The position numbers were made by a program, and so were the translations under genes. 64,000 nt of DNA from Candidatus Poribacteria bacterium (GTDB lineage Bacteria; Poribacteria; WGA-4E; JAJDTR01): contig JAJDTR010000127.1 in NCBI GenBank assembly GCA_022827055.1, positions 1 to 64,000 on the forward strand, written 5' to 3'. Positions 47,699 through 57,084 of the stretch are shown piece after piece; position 1 is the stretch's first letter, and every line of letters begins with the position of its first letter. Below the pieces are notes generated by a model. It did not search any database and was not told the origin of the DNA. It was given only the letters and a program-made list of their open reading frames with translations.

Positions 47699-47809
47699 GT
47701 TTGGAGTGAATTAGAATTTCTGATTTAAATGATTAAACGTCATACAGTTTGCCCTACGACGGAGTGCTCGACCTTTTGACGGGTGTTTCGTAGCATTTAC
47801 ATTTTTTGC

Positions 47810-47838
47810 TTGCATCAGATTTGAATTTTGTGTAAACT
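47810..47838 (+). promoter_or_regulatory. Weak promoter candidate upstream of LamG protein 1
   Basis: TTGCAT and TAAACT are 17 bases apart and about 110 bases before the start codon. The match is partial and untested. Confidence 0.25.
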
Positions 47839-47945
47839 AATAGCACGTTTCAAGACGCATGTGTTAGGTGCCTATCTGTGCGTTGCACACAGATAAGGCG
47901 ATCCTCTTTGAAATGCAACGGATTAAATCGAAAAGGAGTAGACAC

Positions 47946-48752
47946 ATGAAAACGGGATTTCTTCTAATATGCGCAGGCTTAATCGGCATCGCCGCGCTCA
48001 TGTCAACGAACAGTACAGCACAGATTGACCTTTCCAATGCCTTGGGGATTTATCTCTTTGACGAGGGTGAGGGCAAAGTAGCTGGAGATTCAAGCGGCAA
48101 TGGCAGCGATGGAGAACTGTTGAACGATGTCAAATGGGTCGACGGAAAATTCGGCACGGCGCTCCAGTTTGACGGTTTGACGTCTGTTGTCGAGTTGAAC
48201 AACCCTATGAATGTAGGCGAGTACGGCACAAGTCACAGTATTTCCATTTGGGCAAACCTTGCCGCACAACAAAATCCTCACGCCGACATGATCGGCAACC
48301 ACGGTAAACCCGGCGGGTATGAGATTGAACAACGGGGTGAGGAACATAACAAGTTCTACTTTGGCATGAAAATCAACGACGCATGGCAAGGCGGACCTTG
48401 GGCGGAGCGCCCCTCAACGCAGCTCGCCGATGGCGTATGGGAACATCTAGTGGTCACACGCGACGGTGACACCGTAAAGCACTATCTGAACGGCGATCAA
48501 ACCGTTGAATACGGGATTGACCCCGATGTGGTTGAGGATACCACCGAATCCAATTTCTTCATCGGCAACAGTGCCTGTTGCGGGGACGGTAGAATCATCA
48601 CCGGCACATTGGATGAGGCTGCCATATTTACGGTCGCGCTAACCGAAGCAGACGTCGCCGCTCTTGCGGGAGGACTAGTGAATGCTACGTCTGTCGACAG
48701 CGCCGGCAAAATGACCACCACCTGGGGTCAGCTTAAGTCCCAGTATAAATAA
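47946..48752 (+). CDS. Exported LamG-domain protein 1
   Basis: Starting at 47946 after AAGGAG (the track start is 47868), the protein has 268 residues. A signal peptide (FLLICAGLIGIAALMSTNSTAQ) precedes one LamG/concanavalin-like domain (LGIYLFDEGEG to about residue 250), and the tail KMTTTWGQLK is shared with LamG proteins 2 and 3. LamG domains bind glycans or proteins. It is probably a surface or matrix binding protein. It ends just before a strong terminator. Confidence 0.9.
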   Translation: MKTGFLLICAGLIGIAALMSTNSTAQIDLSNALGIYLFDEGEGKVAGDSSGNGSDGELLNDVKWVDGKFGTALQFDGLTSVVELNNPMNVGEYGTSHSISIWANLAAQQNPHADMIGNHGKPGGYEIEQRGEEHNKFYFGMKINDAWQGGPWAERPSTQLADGVWEHLVVTRDGDTVKHYLNGDQTVEYGIDPDVVEDTTESNFFIGNSACCGDGRIITGTLDEAAIFTVALTEADVAALAGGLVNATSVDSAGKMTTTWGQLKSQYK

Positions 48753-48811
48753 CAATCTGCTTTCTGCAAGGGAGCCACATCCCTTGAGGTAAAGTGCATC
48801 GGATTCAAATT

Positions 48812-48852
48812 AGGGATGGCTCTTAATGGGAACATTGAGCCATCCCTTTTTT
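48812..48852 (+). terminator. Rho-independent terminator after LamG protein 1
   Basis: AGGGATGGCTC and GAGCCATCCCT form a perfect 11-base stem around a 14-base loop, followed by six T. It separates LamG 1 from LamG 2. Confidence 0.88.
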
Positions 48853-48960
48853 CATATCTTAATGTAAAGATGATGGGTTGTACTTTCCCTTCTTCTTCCG
48901 TAGAATCCGAAATCGCATAGCGTCGTTCCCTCCGTTTCGGAATATTTAAGGACTACCCAC

Positions 48961-49770
48961 ATGAAATCGAAAATCCAGCTTATTTGGTATAGTTTGATTG
49001 GGATTTGCGTGTGTTTCGCATTCGAGATCTCGGCACAAATAAAAGTTGAAGACACCGTTGGAATCTGGCTCTTTGACGAGGGACGAGGAAAGAACGCCAA
49101 GGAGATGGCTGGAAAGGGGCTTGATGGAGAACTGATTAACGGTCCCAAATGGGTTAACGGCAAGTTTGGAAAAGCGATTCGCTTTGATGGATCGCCTCAG
49201 TTCGTGGAGGTCAATGATCCGCTGAATGTGGGAGAGTTCGGGACGAGCCATAGCATTTCGGTGTGGGTGAATCCAGATGCCACGCAGAACAAGCACGCGG
49301 ACATGCTAGGGAATCACGGCAAACCCGGTGGGTATGAGATTGAACAACGGGGAGGCGAGCATAACAACTTTTACTTTGGGATGAAAATCAATGACACGTG
49401 GCAGGGTGGACCTTGGGCGGATCGGCCTTCGACCAAGATCCCTGACGGAGAGTGGAGTCATTTTGTTGTTATACGCGATACCAAGACCATCAAGCACTAT
49501 TTGAACGGAAAGAAAACAGTTGAATATAAAATCTCAGACGACCGAGTGGATGACAGCAACGCAAATTTTCTCTTTGGCCACAGTGCCTGCTGCGCAGGCC
49601 GCAATTTTAAGGGTATGCTAGACGAGATAGTCATATTCAAGAAAGCGTTAGACACGGACGACATTCGAGGGCTTTCCAGAGGTGTGGAGTGGGCAATGCA
49701 GGTCGAATCAAGGGGCAAATTTACAACAAGCTGGGGAAAACTCAAAACCCACTACGTTCGGATACCGTAA
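48961..49770 (+). CDS. Exported LamG-domain protein 2
   Basis: It has 269 residues, a signal peptide (SLIGICVCFAFEISAQ) and a LamG domain very like LamG 1 (GKPGGYEIEQRG and GMKIND are shared). The tail is GKFTTSWGKLKTHY. AAGGA lies 9 bases before the ATG. It is a recent duplicate of LamG 1. The terminator between the two implies separate transcription. Confidence 0.9.
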   Translation: MKSKIQLIWYSLIGICVCFAFEISAQIKVEDTVGIWLFDEGRGKNAKEMAGKGLDGELINGPKWVNGKFGKAIRFDGSPQFVEVNDPLNVGEFGTSHSISVWVNPDATQNKHADMLGNHGKPGGYEIEQRGGEHNNFYFGMKINDTWQGGPWADRPSTKIPDGEWSHFVVIRDTKTIKHYLNGKKTVEYKISDDRVDDSNANFLFGHSACCAGRNFKGMLDEIVIFKKALDTDDIRGLSRGVEWAMQVESRGKFTTSWGKLKTHYVRIP

Positions 49771-49852
49771 AAGGCTTCGCCTGTTGATGCAGAGCACCTA
49801 CACCGCGTATCATTGGATCGCAAGTGTTTTGTGGCTAGTGATTAGTAGTCAG

Positions 49853-49890
49853 TGGATCTCTATCGCGTTCGCTATTCACTCGCTTGGTGG
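49853..49890 (+). repeat. Dispersed repeat D, copy 3
   Basis: GTGGATCTCTATCGCG continuing into TTCGCTATTCACTCGCTTGG. It is the clearest form of the core. Confidence 0.75.
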
Positions 49891-49929
49891 TCAGTGAAGA
49901 CCTTGAAACCGTAAGACGTACAATGAATA

Positions 49930-49967
49930 GGAACTCTATCGCGCTCCTTATTCACTAGCTTGATTCC
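49930..49967 (+). repeat. Dispersed repeat D, copy 4
   Basis: GGAACTCTATCGCGC continuing into TCCTTATTCACTAGCTTGATTCC, about 40 bases after copy 3. Confidence 0.75.
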
Positions 49968-50104
49968 AACTACAAACCGGGAGGAAATGGGCATTCACGC
50001 AGGGTACGCTCAAAAAATGGCAAAAAGACCGTGGCAATTCGTAGTAATCGACTCTAGAAATCGGTACTCTAAACAATTACATTGGACCCAAGCCGACCAC
50101 TGAC

Positions 50105-50926
50105 TCAATCTCCAGCTTTAATTGCCCCCCACGTCACGGCGATCTTTCCGGACGCTTCCACGGCGTAAAATCGCTTTAACGAACCTCGCATTGCACGCTT
50201 AATTTCGCCCTCTGTCAAAGCGGTGCTGTAGAGAGCGACTTCATCAATAATGCCCTTGAACCACTGTTGAACACCGCCGCCGACCCAATTTCTTCCGCCA
50301 ATCTTCAACCCTGTCTCCTTTGCGTCCACTTTGGGTACAAGGTCAATTTCTTCCGCCGACTCTCCATTTACGTAGAGCACACGTTTATTGGACCTCCTAT
50401 CGTCCTGCACTCCGGCGACGTGGTACCATTTATTCGGCTGAATTTCCGGTCCGTTCCCCGTGGCATTTTCAGCTCTAGATTGGAAAGCCAGTTGGTTTTT
50501 GTTGGTTATAGAGAGTCGATATGTCGGTGTGTTGTCCCAGACGAGCCCTCCCTCCTTAAAATAGGTCTTGTCAATGACGGAATAGAACTCTTTGTTTACA
50601 ACCTTGGGGAATATCCATGCCATGATTGTGAAGCTTCCTTTGTCGCCAATATCCAGCGACAGATTGTCGTGGTCAGCAACCTCGACGTGCCCCTTGAATC
50701 CCGTGAATTCCAGTGCGTTGGCAAACTTCCCCCCGTTCACCCATTTGACGCCCTTTCCCACCAAGGTCGTCGTGTGACCGTTCAGACTTAGGTCTCTCGT
50801 GTTCGTGCCCTCTCCTTCGTCAAAGGGAAGATAGAGAACGAGTGACTCGTCCTGTATTGCGTCTACATTCCAAGAAAACAGAGCGGTAAAGCAAGCAATC
50901 ATTATGCCCAGAAATAGCGCCTTCAT
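50105..50926 (-). CDS. Exported LamG-domain protein 3
   Basis: I start it at 50926 (AGGAGG upstream on the minus strand); the track start is 50980. It has 273 residues with a signal peptide (FLGIMIACFTALFSWNVDA), one LamG domain (LVLYLPFDEGEG) and the tail GKIAVTWGAIK. It is more distant from LamG 1 and 2 than they are from each other. Its start is 269 bases from the divergent membrane-protein gene. Confidence 0.9.
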   Translation of the reverse strand: MKALFLGIMIACFTALFSWNVDAIQDESLVLYLPFDEGEGTNTRDLSLNGHTTTLVGKGVKWVNGGKFANALEFTGFKGHVEVADHDNLSLDIGDKGSFTIMAWIFPKVVNKEFYSVIDKTYFKEGGLVWDNTPTYRLSITNKNQLAFQSRAENATGNGPEIQPNKWYHVAGVQDDRRSNKRVLYVNGESAEEIDLVPKVDAKETGLKIGGRNWVGGGVQQWFKGIIDEVALYSTALTEGEIKRAMRGSLKRFYAVEASGKIAVTWGAIKAGD

Positions 50927-51195
50927 GTGCTCATCCTCCTTTATCAGCGTGAGTACCTCAAAAAACCCATGGCACTCCATTTTAGCACGTTGTGCGTCTC
51001 AAATCAAGAAAAACCATTTGCAGAATCGTGCCCGTGTAGAGTGCACCTAGGTTCCTATGACATATTGTGGTAGCTTGATACCGGTGTTTCCATAATTCTT
51101 TGAACAGAAGACCGCCCCTTTATGATATAATCGGCGAGAATAAACCCATGGGTCACTCACCTGTGACCGATTGATTGAAGAGGAAGACGTTCTAT

Positions 51196-53121
51196 ATGAC
51201 CGTCAACGCAGCAAACCAAAAGATAAGTGTTACATGGCGAGCGGTCATTATAGGTCTCCTCCTCATCCCGTTGAATGCCGTCTGGATTATGCAGATGGAA
51301 GCGGTCTACTACTCCGCCCACTCGACGTTAATCGCTCTCTTCTTCAACGTCGTGTGCAATATCCTCATCCTGATACTGTTGAATATTCCGTTACGAAAAC
51401 TATCGCCGAATTTGGCTTTCAACCAAGGGGAACTGCTCACTGTGTATGTGATGCTGAGTTTGTCCTCCGCTCTCGTCGGTCATAGCATGTTACAAATTCT
51501 ACCGCCGACGATGGCGGCTCCCTTGGCGTTAGCAACGCCGGAGAACGACTGGCACGACCTGTTCTGGCGGCACATCCCGCAATGGCTCGCTATCAGCGAC
51601 GAACGAGCGCTTGAAGGGTATGTCAGAGGTGTCAAGAAGGGTGAGCCAACGCTGTATTTGCCGCGAAATATCGAAGCCTGGCTTGTACCGGTACTCGCGT
51701 GGTCTGTATTCGTTGTCCTGCTCATGTTTGTCATGCTTTGTATAAACATCATCATCCGCAAGCAGTGGACGGACAGAGAGAAGTTGACATACCCGATTGC
51801 CCAACTGCCATTCGAGATGACAAAGTCGGGGACTAAATTGTTTAGCAGCAAGCTGTTTTGGCTGAGTTTTTCCATTGTCGGACTCATCGGAATCGTTAAT
51901 GGATTGAGTTACTTTTTTCCCAACGTCCCCTATCTCCGTAACACACCGCCGTTTGACCTAGCCGTCTACTTTACAACCAAACCGTGGAACGCGCTGGGAA
52001 AGACTGCGCTTCTGATTCGACCGTTCATCTTGGGGCTTGTTTTTCTCATTCCGCTGGACATCGCTTTTTCCTGTTGGTTCTTCTTCTTTTTCTGGAAAGC
52101 TCAGTTGATTTCCGCAAGCGCTTTAGGCTGGCGAGAACGCCCCGAGTTTCCCGAGCAAAGCATGGGAGCGTACATTGCCCTGTTCGGTATCGCATTTTGG
52201 ATGGGCAGACGTCATTTGATACGATTCTTCAAATCGGCGTGGAATGCAGACCTTCGGACCAACGCCAACGAAGACACAACCGAGCCGCTAAGATACCGCA
52301 CAGCAGTGATCGGGCTTATCTTGGGTTTCGCCTTCCTCACGGTATTCTGTTGGTATGCGGGCATGTCGATGTGGGCAGCGGCAGTCTTCTTCGCACTGTT
52401 TTTGATGACCGAGATTGGGATTACGCGAATTCGCGCCGAGGTCGGGTCACCAATCCACGACCTCCACTTTGCAGGCCCCGAATATTTAATGGTAGACGCC
52501 GTTGGGACGCGGAAACTTGGAGCGGGCAGCTTGACCGTGATGTCCTTCTTCTGGTTTCTGACACGTGCGCACTACAGTGATGTCATGCCTCACCAGCTTG
52601 AAGGATTCAAGCTGGCAGATCGCGCACGAATGAAGCAGCGTGGTATTCTTGTCGCCATGCTCGTTGCGATAATCTTTGGTACAATCGTCGCATTCTGGGC
52701 AATTCTCGATGCGTCCTACAGGTTTGGAAGCGCTTGGAGCGGCAGCGAACCTTTCCTACGCTTGAGTGGCTGGCTGACCTACTCAAAGTCGACAGACTTC
52801 GCCGGGATCGGTTTCTTTACTTACGGTCTTTTGTTTGGCTTTTTCTTGATGGCGATGCGACTTCGTTTCATTTGGTGGCCCTTCCATCCCGCGGGTTATG
52901 CCGTGTCTAGCACCTATGGAATGCGCGGTCTATGGTCGATGTTTTTTCTCGCTTGGTTGGTCAAACTACTGGTTCTGAAACACGGCGGACTAAGGCTGCA
53001 CCGCCGAATTTTGCCACTGTTCTACGGCATGATTCTTGGCGATTTCGTAGTAGGCGGATTTTGGGCGCTGTTCGGCGTGGTATTCCAAACTCCCACCTAC
53101 AATTTTTTGAAGTGGTGGTAG
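51196..53121 (+). CDS. DUF6785-type polytopic membrane protein 2
   Basis: This 641-residue paralogue of 35065 shares LATPENDWHDLFWRHIPQWL, REKLTYPIAQLPFE and the C-terminal WLVKLLVLKHGG with many hydrophobic segments. I use the ATG at 51196 (GAGGAAGA upstream); the track start is a TTG at 51175. It is probably an OPT-like permease. The nearest + strand partners are a cupin and a parvulin-like protein. Confidence 0.87.
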   Translation: MTVNAANQKISVTWRAVIIGLLLIPLNAVWIMQMEAVYYSAHSTLIALFFNVVCNILILILLNIPLRKLSPNLAFNQGELLTVYVMLSLSSALVGHSMLQILPPTMAAPLALATPENDWHDLFWRHIPQWLAISDERALEGYVRGVKKGEPTLYLPRNIEAWLVPVLAWSVFVVLLMFVMLCINIIIRKQWTDREKLTYPIAQLPFEMTKSGTKLFSSKLFWLSFSIVGLIGIVNGLSYFFPNVPYLRNTPPFDLAVYFTTKPWNALGKTALLIRPFILGLVFLIPLDIAFSCWFFFFFWKAQLISASALGWRERPEFPEQSMGAYIALFGIAFWMGRRHLIRFFKSAWNADLRTNANEDTTEPLRYRTAVIGLILGFAFLTVFCWYAGMSMWAAAVFFALFLMTEIGITRIRAEVGSPIHDLHFAGPEYLMVDAVGTRKLGAGSLTVMSFFWFLTRAHYSDVMPHQLEGFKLADRARMKQRGILVAMLVAIIFGTIVAFWAILDASYRFGSAWSGSEPFLRLSGWLTYSKSTDFAGIGFFTYGLLFGFFLMAMRLRFIWWPFHPAGYAVSSTYGMRGLWSMFFLAWLVKLLVLKHGGLRLHRRILPLFYGMILGDFVVGGFWALFGVVFQTPTYNFLKWW

Positions 53122-53184
53122 TAATCTTTCTGCTATAATGATAGGAATGTAGTTAACCATTTGTGCAAATAGGACGATAGAAAA

Positions 53185-53604
53185 ATGGCAAAAATCGAGA
53201 AATACAAAGGCTACGATACAGATCCCCCGATTCCAAAACCGGAAAAGAAAGTATTGCCGAATATCGTTACCGTTCGCGACGGGATGCCTGTCACATACCC
53301 TAACTGCAACGGCATCGGTGTACGGATTCTTCATCCCAGCAATCCAAAAGCGCCCGCGCAGAACATGAGCGTTGTCATGTTTTATGTTCCGCCCCATGTC
53401 GAGTTGGAACCCGGCACATCGCACTACCCAGAGGAATGTTACGCCATACTGCGCGGAAAAGGTATAATGACGTTGGCAGGCGAGGAAGTAGAAGTAGAAG
53501 CGGGCATGTTCATCCACCTGCCGCCTTGGTGCGAGCATGGCATCAAGAACACGGGTGACGAGACACTAGAGATATTAATCGTTACCTCACCGCCAAATCC
53601 TTAG
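53185..53604 (+). CDS. Single-domain cupin protein
   Basis: This 139-residue beta-barrel has cupin motif 1 in SHYPEECYAILRGKG and motif 2 in AGMFIHLPPWCEHGIKN, with likely His and Glu metal ligands. It could be an isomerase, dioxygenase or binding protein. It lies 63 bases after the DUF6785-type gene and may be co-expressed with it. There is no signal peptide. Confidence 0.88.
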   Translation: MAKIEKYKGYDTDPPIPKPEKKVLPNIVTVRDGMPVTYPNCNGIGVRILHPSNPKAPAQNMSVVMFYVPPHVELEPGTSHYPEECYAILRGKGIMTLAGEEVEVEAGMFIHLPPWCEHGIKNTGDETLEILIVTSPPNP

Positions 53605-53738
53605 CCTTCAAAATAGCGTGGCACCATTAGGGCGTGTTGACATTTCATCGCAACCGGACAATCAAGAGCGCTGCACAGACACATGTCGTTTCGTAGGGGT
53701 TGGGTCTCCCAACCCGTTGGCCGAGGAAAGATCTCTTG

Positions 53739-53799
53739 GGAACTCTATCGCATTCGCTATAAGGATCCCTATCGCGCTCCTTATTCAGTCGCTTGATCC
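53739..53799 (+). repeat. Dispersed repeat D, double copy
   Basis: GGGAACTCTATCGCATTC, then GGATCCCTATCGCGC and a CTTATTCAGTCGCTTGATCC end. The two cores lie about 27 bases apart, within a gene-free spacer. A track ORF (53618-53890) reads through it and is rejected. Confidence 0.75.
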
Positions 53800-53886
53800 T
53801 CGCCCCTGCGATTGGCACCCACCGGCGAATTATGGACACGCCTTACATAAATGTCAACAGAACCTAGGCACTGGAAAAAACTTTCC

Positions 53887-55686
53887 ATGAAAAAATCGTC
53901 TAACGCTTTGCTTCTATTCCTGACACTCGGGTACGTCGTCCACCAAACTTCGTGGCTTATCTATGCTACTGTAGATGCGCCTGATAGCCGCGTCATCCTT
54001 GCACAATACGAGTGGGGGGATGTCCAACATCACGTTTCGCTCGCCGACCTAAAGTTAGCCATCAACAAACTGTCGAGAAACCGTCGTGATGAACTCGTAT
54101 CCAAAAAGAACGTCGTGGAATATCTTGAGGAACTTACGGACGAAAAACTAAAAATCCTAGACGCTACCGGTAGAAACTTGGACACAGATGCATCTTTGCT
54201 AAAATTGGTAAAGGAATATCAAGAACAACAAATGGTGCGGCGCTTGATAGAGATTGAAGTCGATGAGAAAGTCTTTTATACCAAAGCAGAGCTCAAGGCG
54301 TATTATGAGACCCACCAAGACGATTACGTAGCGAAAGCCGAGTCTCACGCCACCTGTATCAGCCTTACCAGCAGACACCGCGCGCAAGAGGTGTTTGACG
54401 AGATAAAAAATGGCAGGGACATCGCGGAATTGGCGGTAGAACTGTCAAGGAAGGGGGAGCTAACGGGCCCCGGTGATACCGAGTCCGAACCGGGCAAAAT
54501 ACGTCTTTTTGCCCAGACCGATTATCCACGCTGGAAGGAGTTTACTGACGCCGTATTCGCACTGGAGATGGGCGAAATGACTCGGGAGATTTTTGAAATC
54601 GAAGTCGACAATGTAACTTACTACATGATATTCCGTAAAGATGACTACATTCCCGAACGGCAAAAAGCCTACGATGAAGTTCGAGAAGACATTAGACGGA
54701 AAATCGGTGACCAGAAAAAACGCCTGCGCTTCGGACAGTGGATGAATATAATCCGCGACCGGGCGAAGTTCATTATCTATCCAGATCTGCTTCCTGACGC
54801 ATTAGCCACGGATGGCACCCAATCCGGCACGGCGAAAATTGAATCTAGCGAAGCTGACAAAACGGTAATTGCCGAATTTGAGTGTGACGGCACGCAGCAA
54901 CTTACACTGACGGAGATAAAATATGAGCTTGACGGCCTGCCTGATTTTGCGAAAGAGAAATATAAGGACAAGGCGGGAATTGAAGAATATGTGAATCTCA
55001 TGGCGGAGAGCCGCTTAATGTTATGCCTCGCCAAGAATATGAGAATTGATGAAGACATCAAGGTTATTGCCCTGGTTAGAGACTATCAGCACAAAGTGCT
55101 AATCGATAAGGTAACTGAGCTGGAAATCAATCAGAAACTCCGTCTAACCGAGGAGGACTACCGGCGTTACTATGAGAAACACAAGGTAGACTATTTTCAA
55201 TCGGAGAAGGTACGCCTTACGTGCATTACACTACAGAGCAAAGAGTTGGCGGAGCAAGTCTTACTACGGATTCGGGCAGGCGAAGATATGGGCGAGATTG
55301 CTACCGAATTATCGGACAGGGGGGAACTGACGGTGGGACCGGGGTCAAATCCGAGGAGACCGGGCGATACAGGTTTTTTCACACACGCATCGTACACTGA
55401 AAGAGCTAAGTCTTTCGCCGATGCCGCTTTTGCGCTTGAGGTCGGCGAAGTAGTAAAGCAGGTATTCCCAATCAAAGTTGAGGGAGAGCGGTATTTCCTA
55501 ATCTTTCGAAAGGAGGAGTTTCGCGAGGCACGCCAGCCAGAATTTGAAGAGGATCGTCTGCGTAGACGCGTGGAAAAGGACGCTGAGCGCCGAGCACGCC
55601 AAGACCTTACCGAGGAATGGCTAAGCCGTCTGCGCGAACGAGCGCAAGTTAAAACCTTCCCAGACCGAATTCCGGAATCATTGTAG
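53887..55686 (+). CDS. Parvulin-like (PpiC-type) peptidyl-prolyl isomerase with internal duplication
   Basis: I start it at 53887 (the track start is 53851). It has 599 residues, an N-terminal hydrophobic leader (NALLLFLTLGYVVHQ) and two copies of a PpiC-like unit, one ending VTYYMIFRKDD and one ending ERYFLIFRKEE. Each has a GELT and ADAAFALEVGE or TDAVFALEMGE block. It is probably a periplasmic folding factor, SurA- or PrsA-like, for the exported proteins nearby. Whether the catalytic residues are complete in both copies I cannot confirm. Confidence 0.8.
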   Translation: MKKSSNALLLFLTLGYVVHQTSWLIYATVDAPDSRVILAQYEWGDVQHHVSLADLKLAINKLSRNRRDELVSKKNVVEYLEELTDEKLKILDATGRNLDTDASLLKLVKEYQEQQMVRRLIEIEVDEKVFYTKAELKAYYETHQDDYVAKAESHATCISLTSRHRAQEVFDEIKNGRDIAELAVELSRKGELTGPGDTESEPGKIRLFAQTDYPRWKEFTDAVFALEMGEMTREIFEIEVDNVTYYMIFRKDDYIPERQKAYDEVREDIRRKIGDQKKRLRFGQWMNIIRDRAKFIIYPDLLPDALATDGTQSGTAKIESSEADKTVIAEFECDGTQQLTLTEIKYELDGLPDFAKEKYKDKAGIEEYVNLMAESRLMLCLAKNMRIDEDIKVIALVRDYQHKVLIDKVTELEINQKLRLTEEDYRRYYEKHKVDYFQSEKVRLTCITLQSKELAEQVLLRIRAGEDMGEIATELSDRGELTVGPGSNPRRPGDTGFFTHASYTERAKSFADAAFALEVGEVVKQVFPIKVEGERYFLIFRKEEFREARQPEFEEDRLRRRVEKDAERRARQDLTEEWLSRLRERAQVKTFPDRIPESL

Positions 55687-55736
55687 AGGTGTACACCATC
55701 TTTTATGCCTGTCCCGTCACATGCGTCTCCTGCTCC

Positions 55737-55758
55737 GTCTGGATTGACAAATCCAGAC
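55737..55758. other. Hairpin between convergent genes
   Basis: GTCTGGATT and AATCCAGAC flank GACA. There is no T-tract on either side. It could help end transcription from both sides or be another palindromic repeat. Confidence 0.5.
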
Positions 55759-55824
55759 CCACTCGTTGCTCTAATGTAAGCTAGGACCTAAACCTCAAAC
55801 CAGTCTCTCGCTCCAGCTACGACA

Positions 55825-57072
55825 TCATCCAATCAACGACAGCACGGGCTCCGCCAAAAGTTGACAAACCCTTTCCAAAAACTGCGCCGCCGGGGCGCCA
55901 TCAATTACCCGGTGATCAAACGTCAGGCTCAACGACATCACCTCTCCAGCGACGACCTCGTCGTCCACGACAACCGGTTCGCGAACAATGCGGCCGACAC
56001 CCAAGATTGCGGATTGCGGAAGGTTGATGATTGGAGTGAAGGAGTCAATGCCGTAGCCACCCAGATTCGTTATCGTAAAAACGCCGTTCTGCAACTGATC
56101 GGCTTTCAACTCGCCCTTTCGTGCGGAATCAACTATCTCTCGCGATTCAGCGGCAATTTTTGATAAACTCTTCTGCGGCACGTCGAAAATCACCGGTGCA
56201 AGCAAGCCGTTCTCCGTGTCAACGGCGAACGCAATATTGATATCCTCCGGAATGAAAATCCCGTCATCGCGCCATTGCCCAGTGATCATCGGATGTTCAC
56301 CTACCGCAATTGCGGCGAGTTTCAGCACCATGTCAGTATAAGTTGGGACAATCTCGTACTGATCGGAAGCCTTGAAGCGATCACGTAATGCCACTAAGCC
56401 GGAGGCATCCACTTTCGTCGTAATGGTAACAGGGGCTGCCTCATTAACACCGGCGACCATTCGCTCGGCAATTGTTTGGCGTATGCGCGTAATCGGAACA
56501 GATTTTCCTGGCACCGCAGTGGGCGGAACTTCAACAGGAGCAGGCGGTTTCGATTCAATAGCGGCTGTTCTGATGTCCTCTTCTCGAATACGGCCGCCGA
56601 CACCGGTTCCCCGCAGACCCGACCAATCAACTCCTAGCTCACGTGCGACACGCCGTGCGCGGGGGGTGATCGCAGTTCTTTTGGCGGGAGGAGAAGTAGC
56701 CGGTTCAGGTACTTGAGTTTCTGGCACCGGGGCAGGTGTTGCTGATTGAGCCGACGGTTCCTCCTTAGGAGGCGGTTCGGGGGCTTTCGGCTTGACGGCT
56801 CCCTCCAACTCAAACGGAGGGACTTCACCATCCTCCACCAAGTAAGCAAGCAACTGGCTCACGACAACCTCGTCGCCAGGCTGCGGTGCATCGGGCGGTA
56901 TTCGCAGAATTCCCGCGTCGAAGGATTCAATCTCTTGCGACGCCTTTTCGCCTTCCAAGACAAATAGCATCTCGCCCGCATCGACTTTCTCGCCATCTTG
57001 TTTCAACCACTCCACAAACGTACCTTCGTCCATAGACCAACCAAGGCGTGGTACAACAATTTCAATTGCCAT
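55825..57072 (-). CDS. 2-oxoacid dehydrogenase E2 (dihydrolipoamide acyltransferase)
   Basis: This 415-residue protein starts at 57072 (AGGTG upstream). Domain order is lipoyl (Lys about 43 in LEGEKASQEIES), a Pro/Ala-rich linker, peripheral-subunit-binding domain (ITPRARRVARELGVDW) and catalytic domain ending in FDHRVIDGAPAAQF. It would pass acyl groups from the E1 encoded upstream to CoA. The E1-E2 gap is 12 bases. No E3 gene is in the window. It could be a pyruvate, acetoin or branched-chain type complex. Confidence 0.93.
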   Translation of the reverse strand: MAIEIVVPRLGWSMDEGTFVEWLKQDGEKVDAGEMLFVLEGEKASQEIESFDAGILRIPPDAPQPGDEVVVSQLLAYLVEDGEVPPFELEGAVKPKAPEPPPKEEPSAQSATPAPVPETQVPEPATSPPAKRTAITPRARRVARELGVDWSGLRGTGVGGRIREEDIRTAAIESKPPAPVEVPPTAVPGKSVPITRIRQTIAERMVAGVNEAAPVTITTKVDASGLVALRDRFKASDQYEIVPTYTDMVLKLAAIAVGEHPMITGQWRDDGIFIPEDINIAFAVDTENGLLAPVIFDVPQKSLSKIAAESREIVDSARKGELKADQLQNGVFTITNLGGYGIDSFTPIINLPQSAILGVGRIVREPVVVDDEVVAGEVMSLSLTFDHRVIDGAPAAQFLERVCQLLAEPVLSLIG

Positions 57073-57084
57073 CAATTCACCTCA

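Larger units (their letters stand above)
47532..47945. other. Intergenic region with composite repeat and possible promoter
   Basis: It contains the composite repeat at 47661-47698 and a weak promoter candidate at 47810-47838. No frame in it resembles a gene. Confidence 0.6.
49771..50104. other. Intergenic region between convergent LamG genes
   Basis: Two repeat D copies (49853-49890, 49930-49967) and no gene. No terminator hairpin with a T-tract was found. Confidence 0.65.

Noticed and set aside
53618-53890. 90-codon + strand ORF
   Set aside because: Reads across the double repeat D; composition and content are not gene-like.
55737-55758. Rho-independent terminator
   Set aside because: The hairpin is good but no T-tract follows on either strand, so it is listed only as a hairpin.
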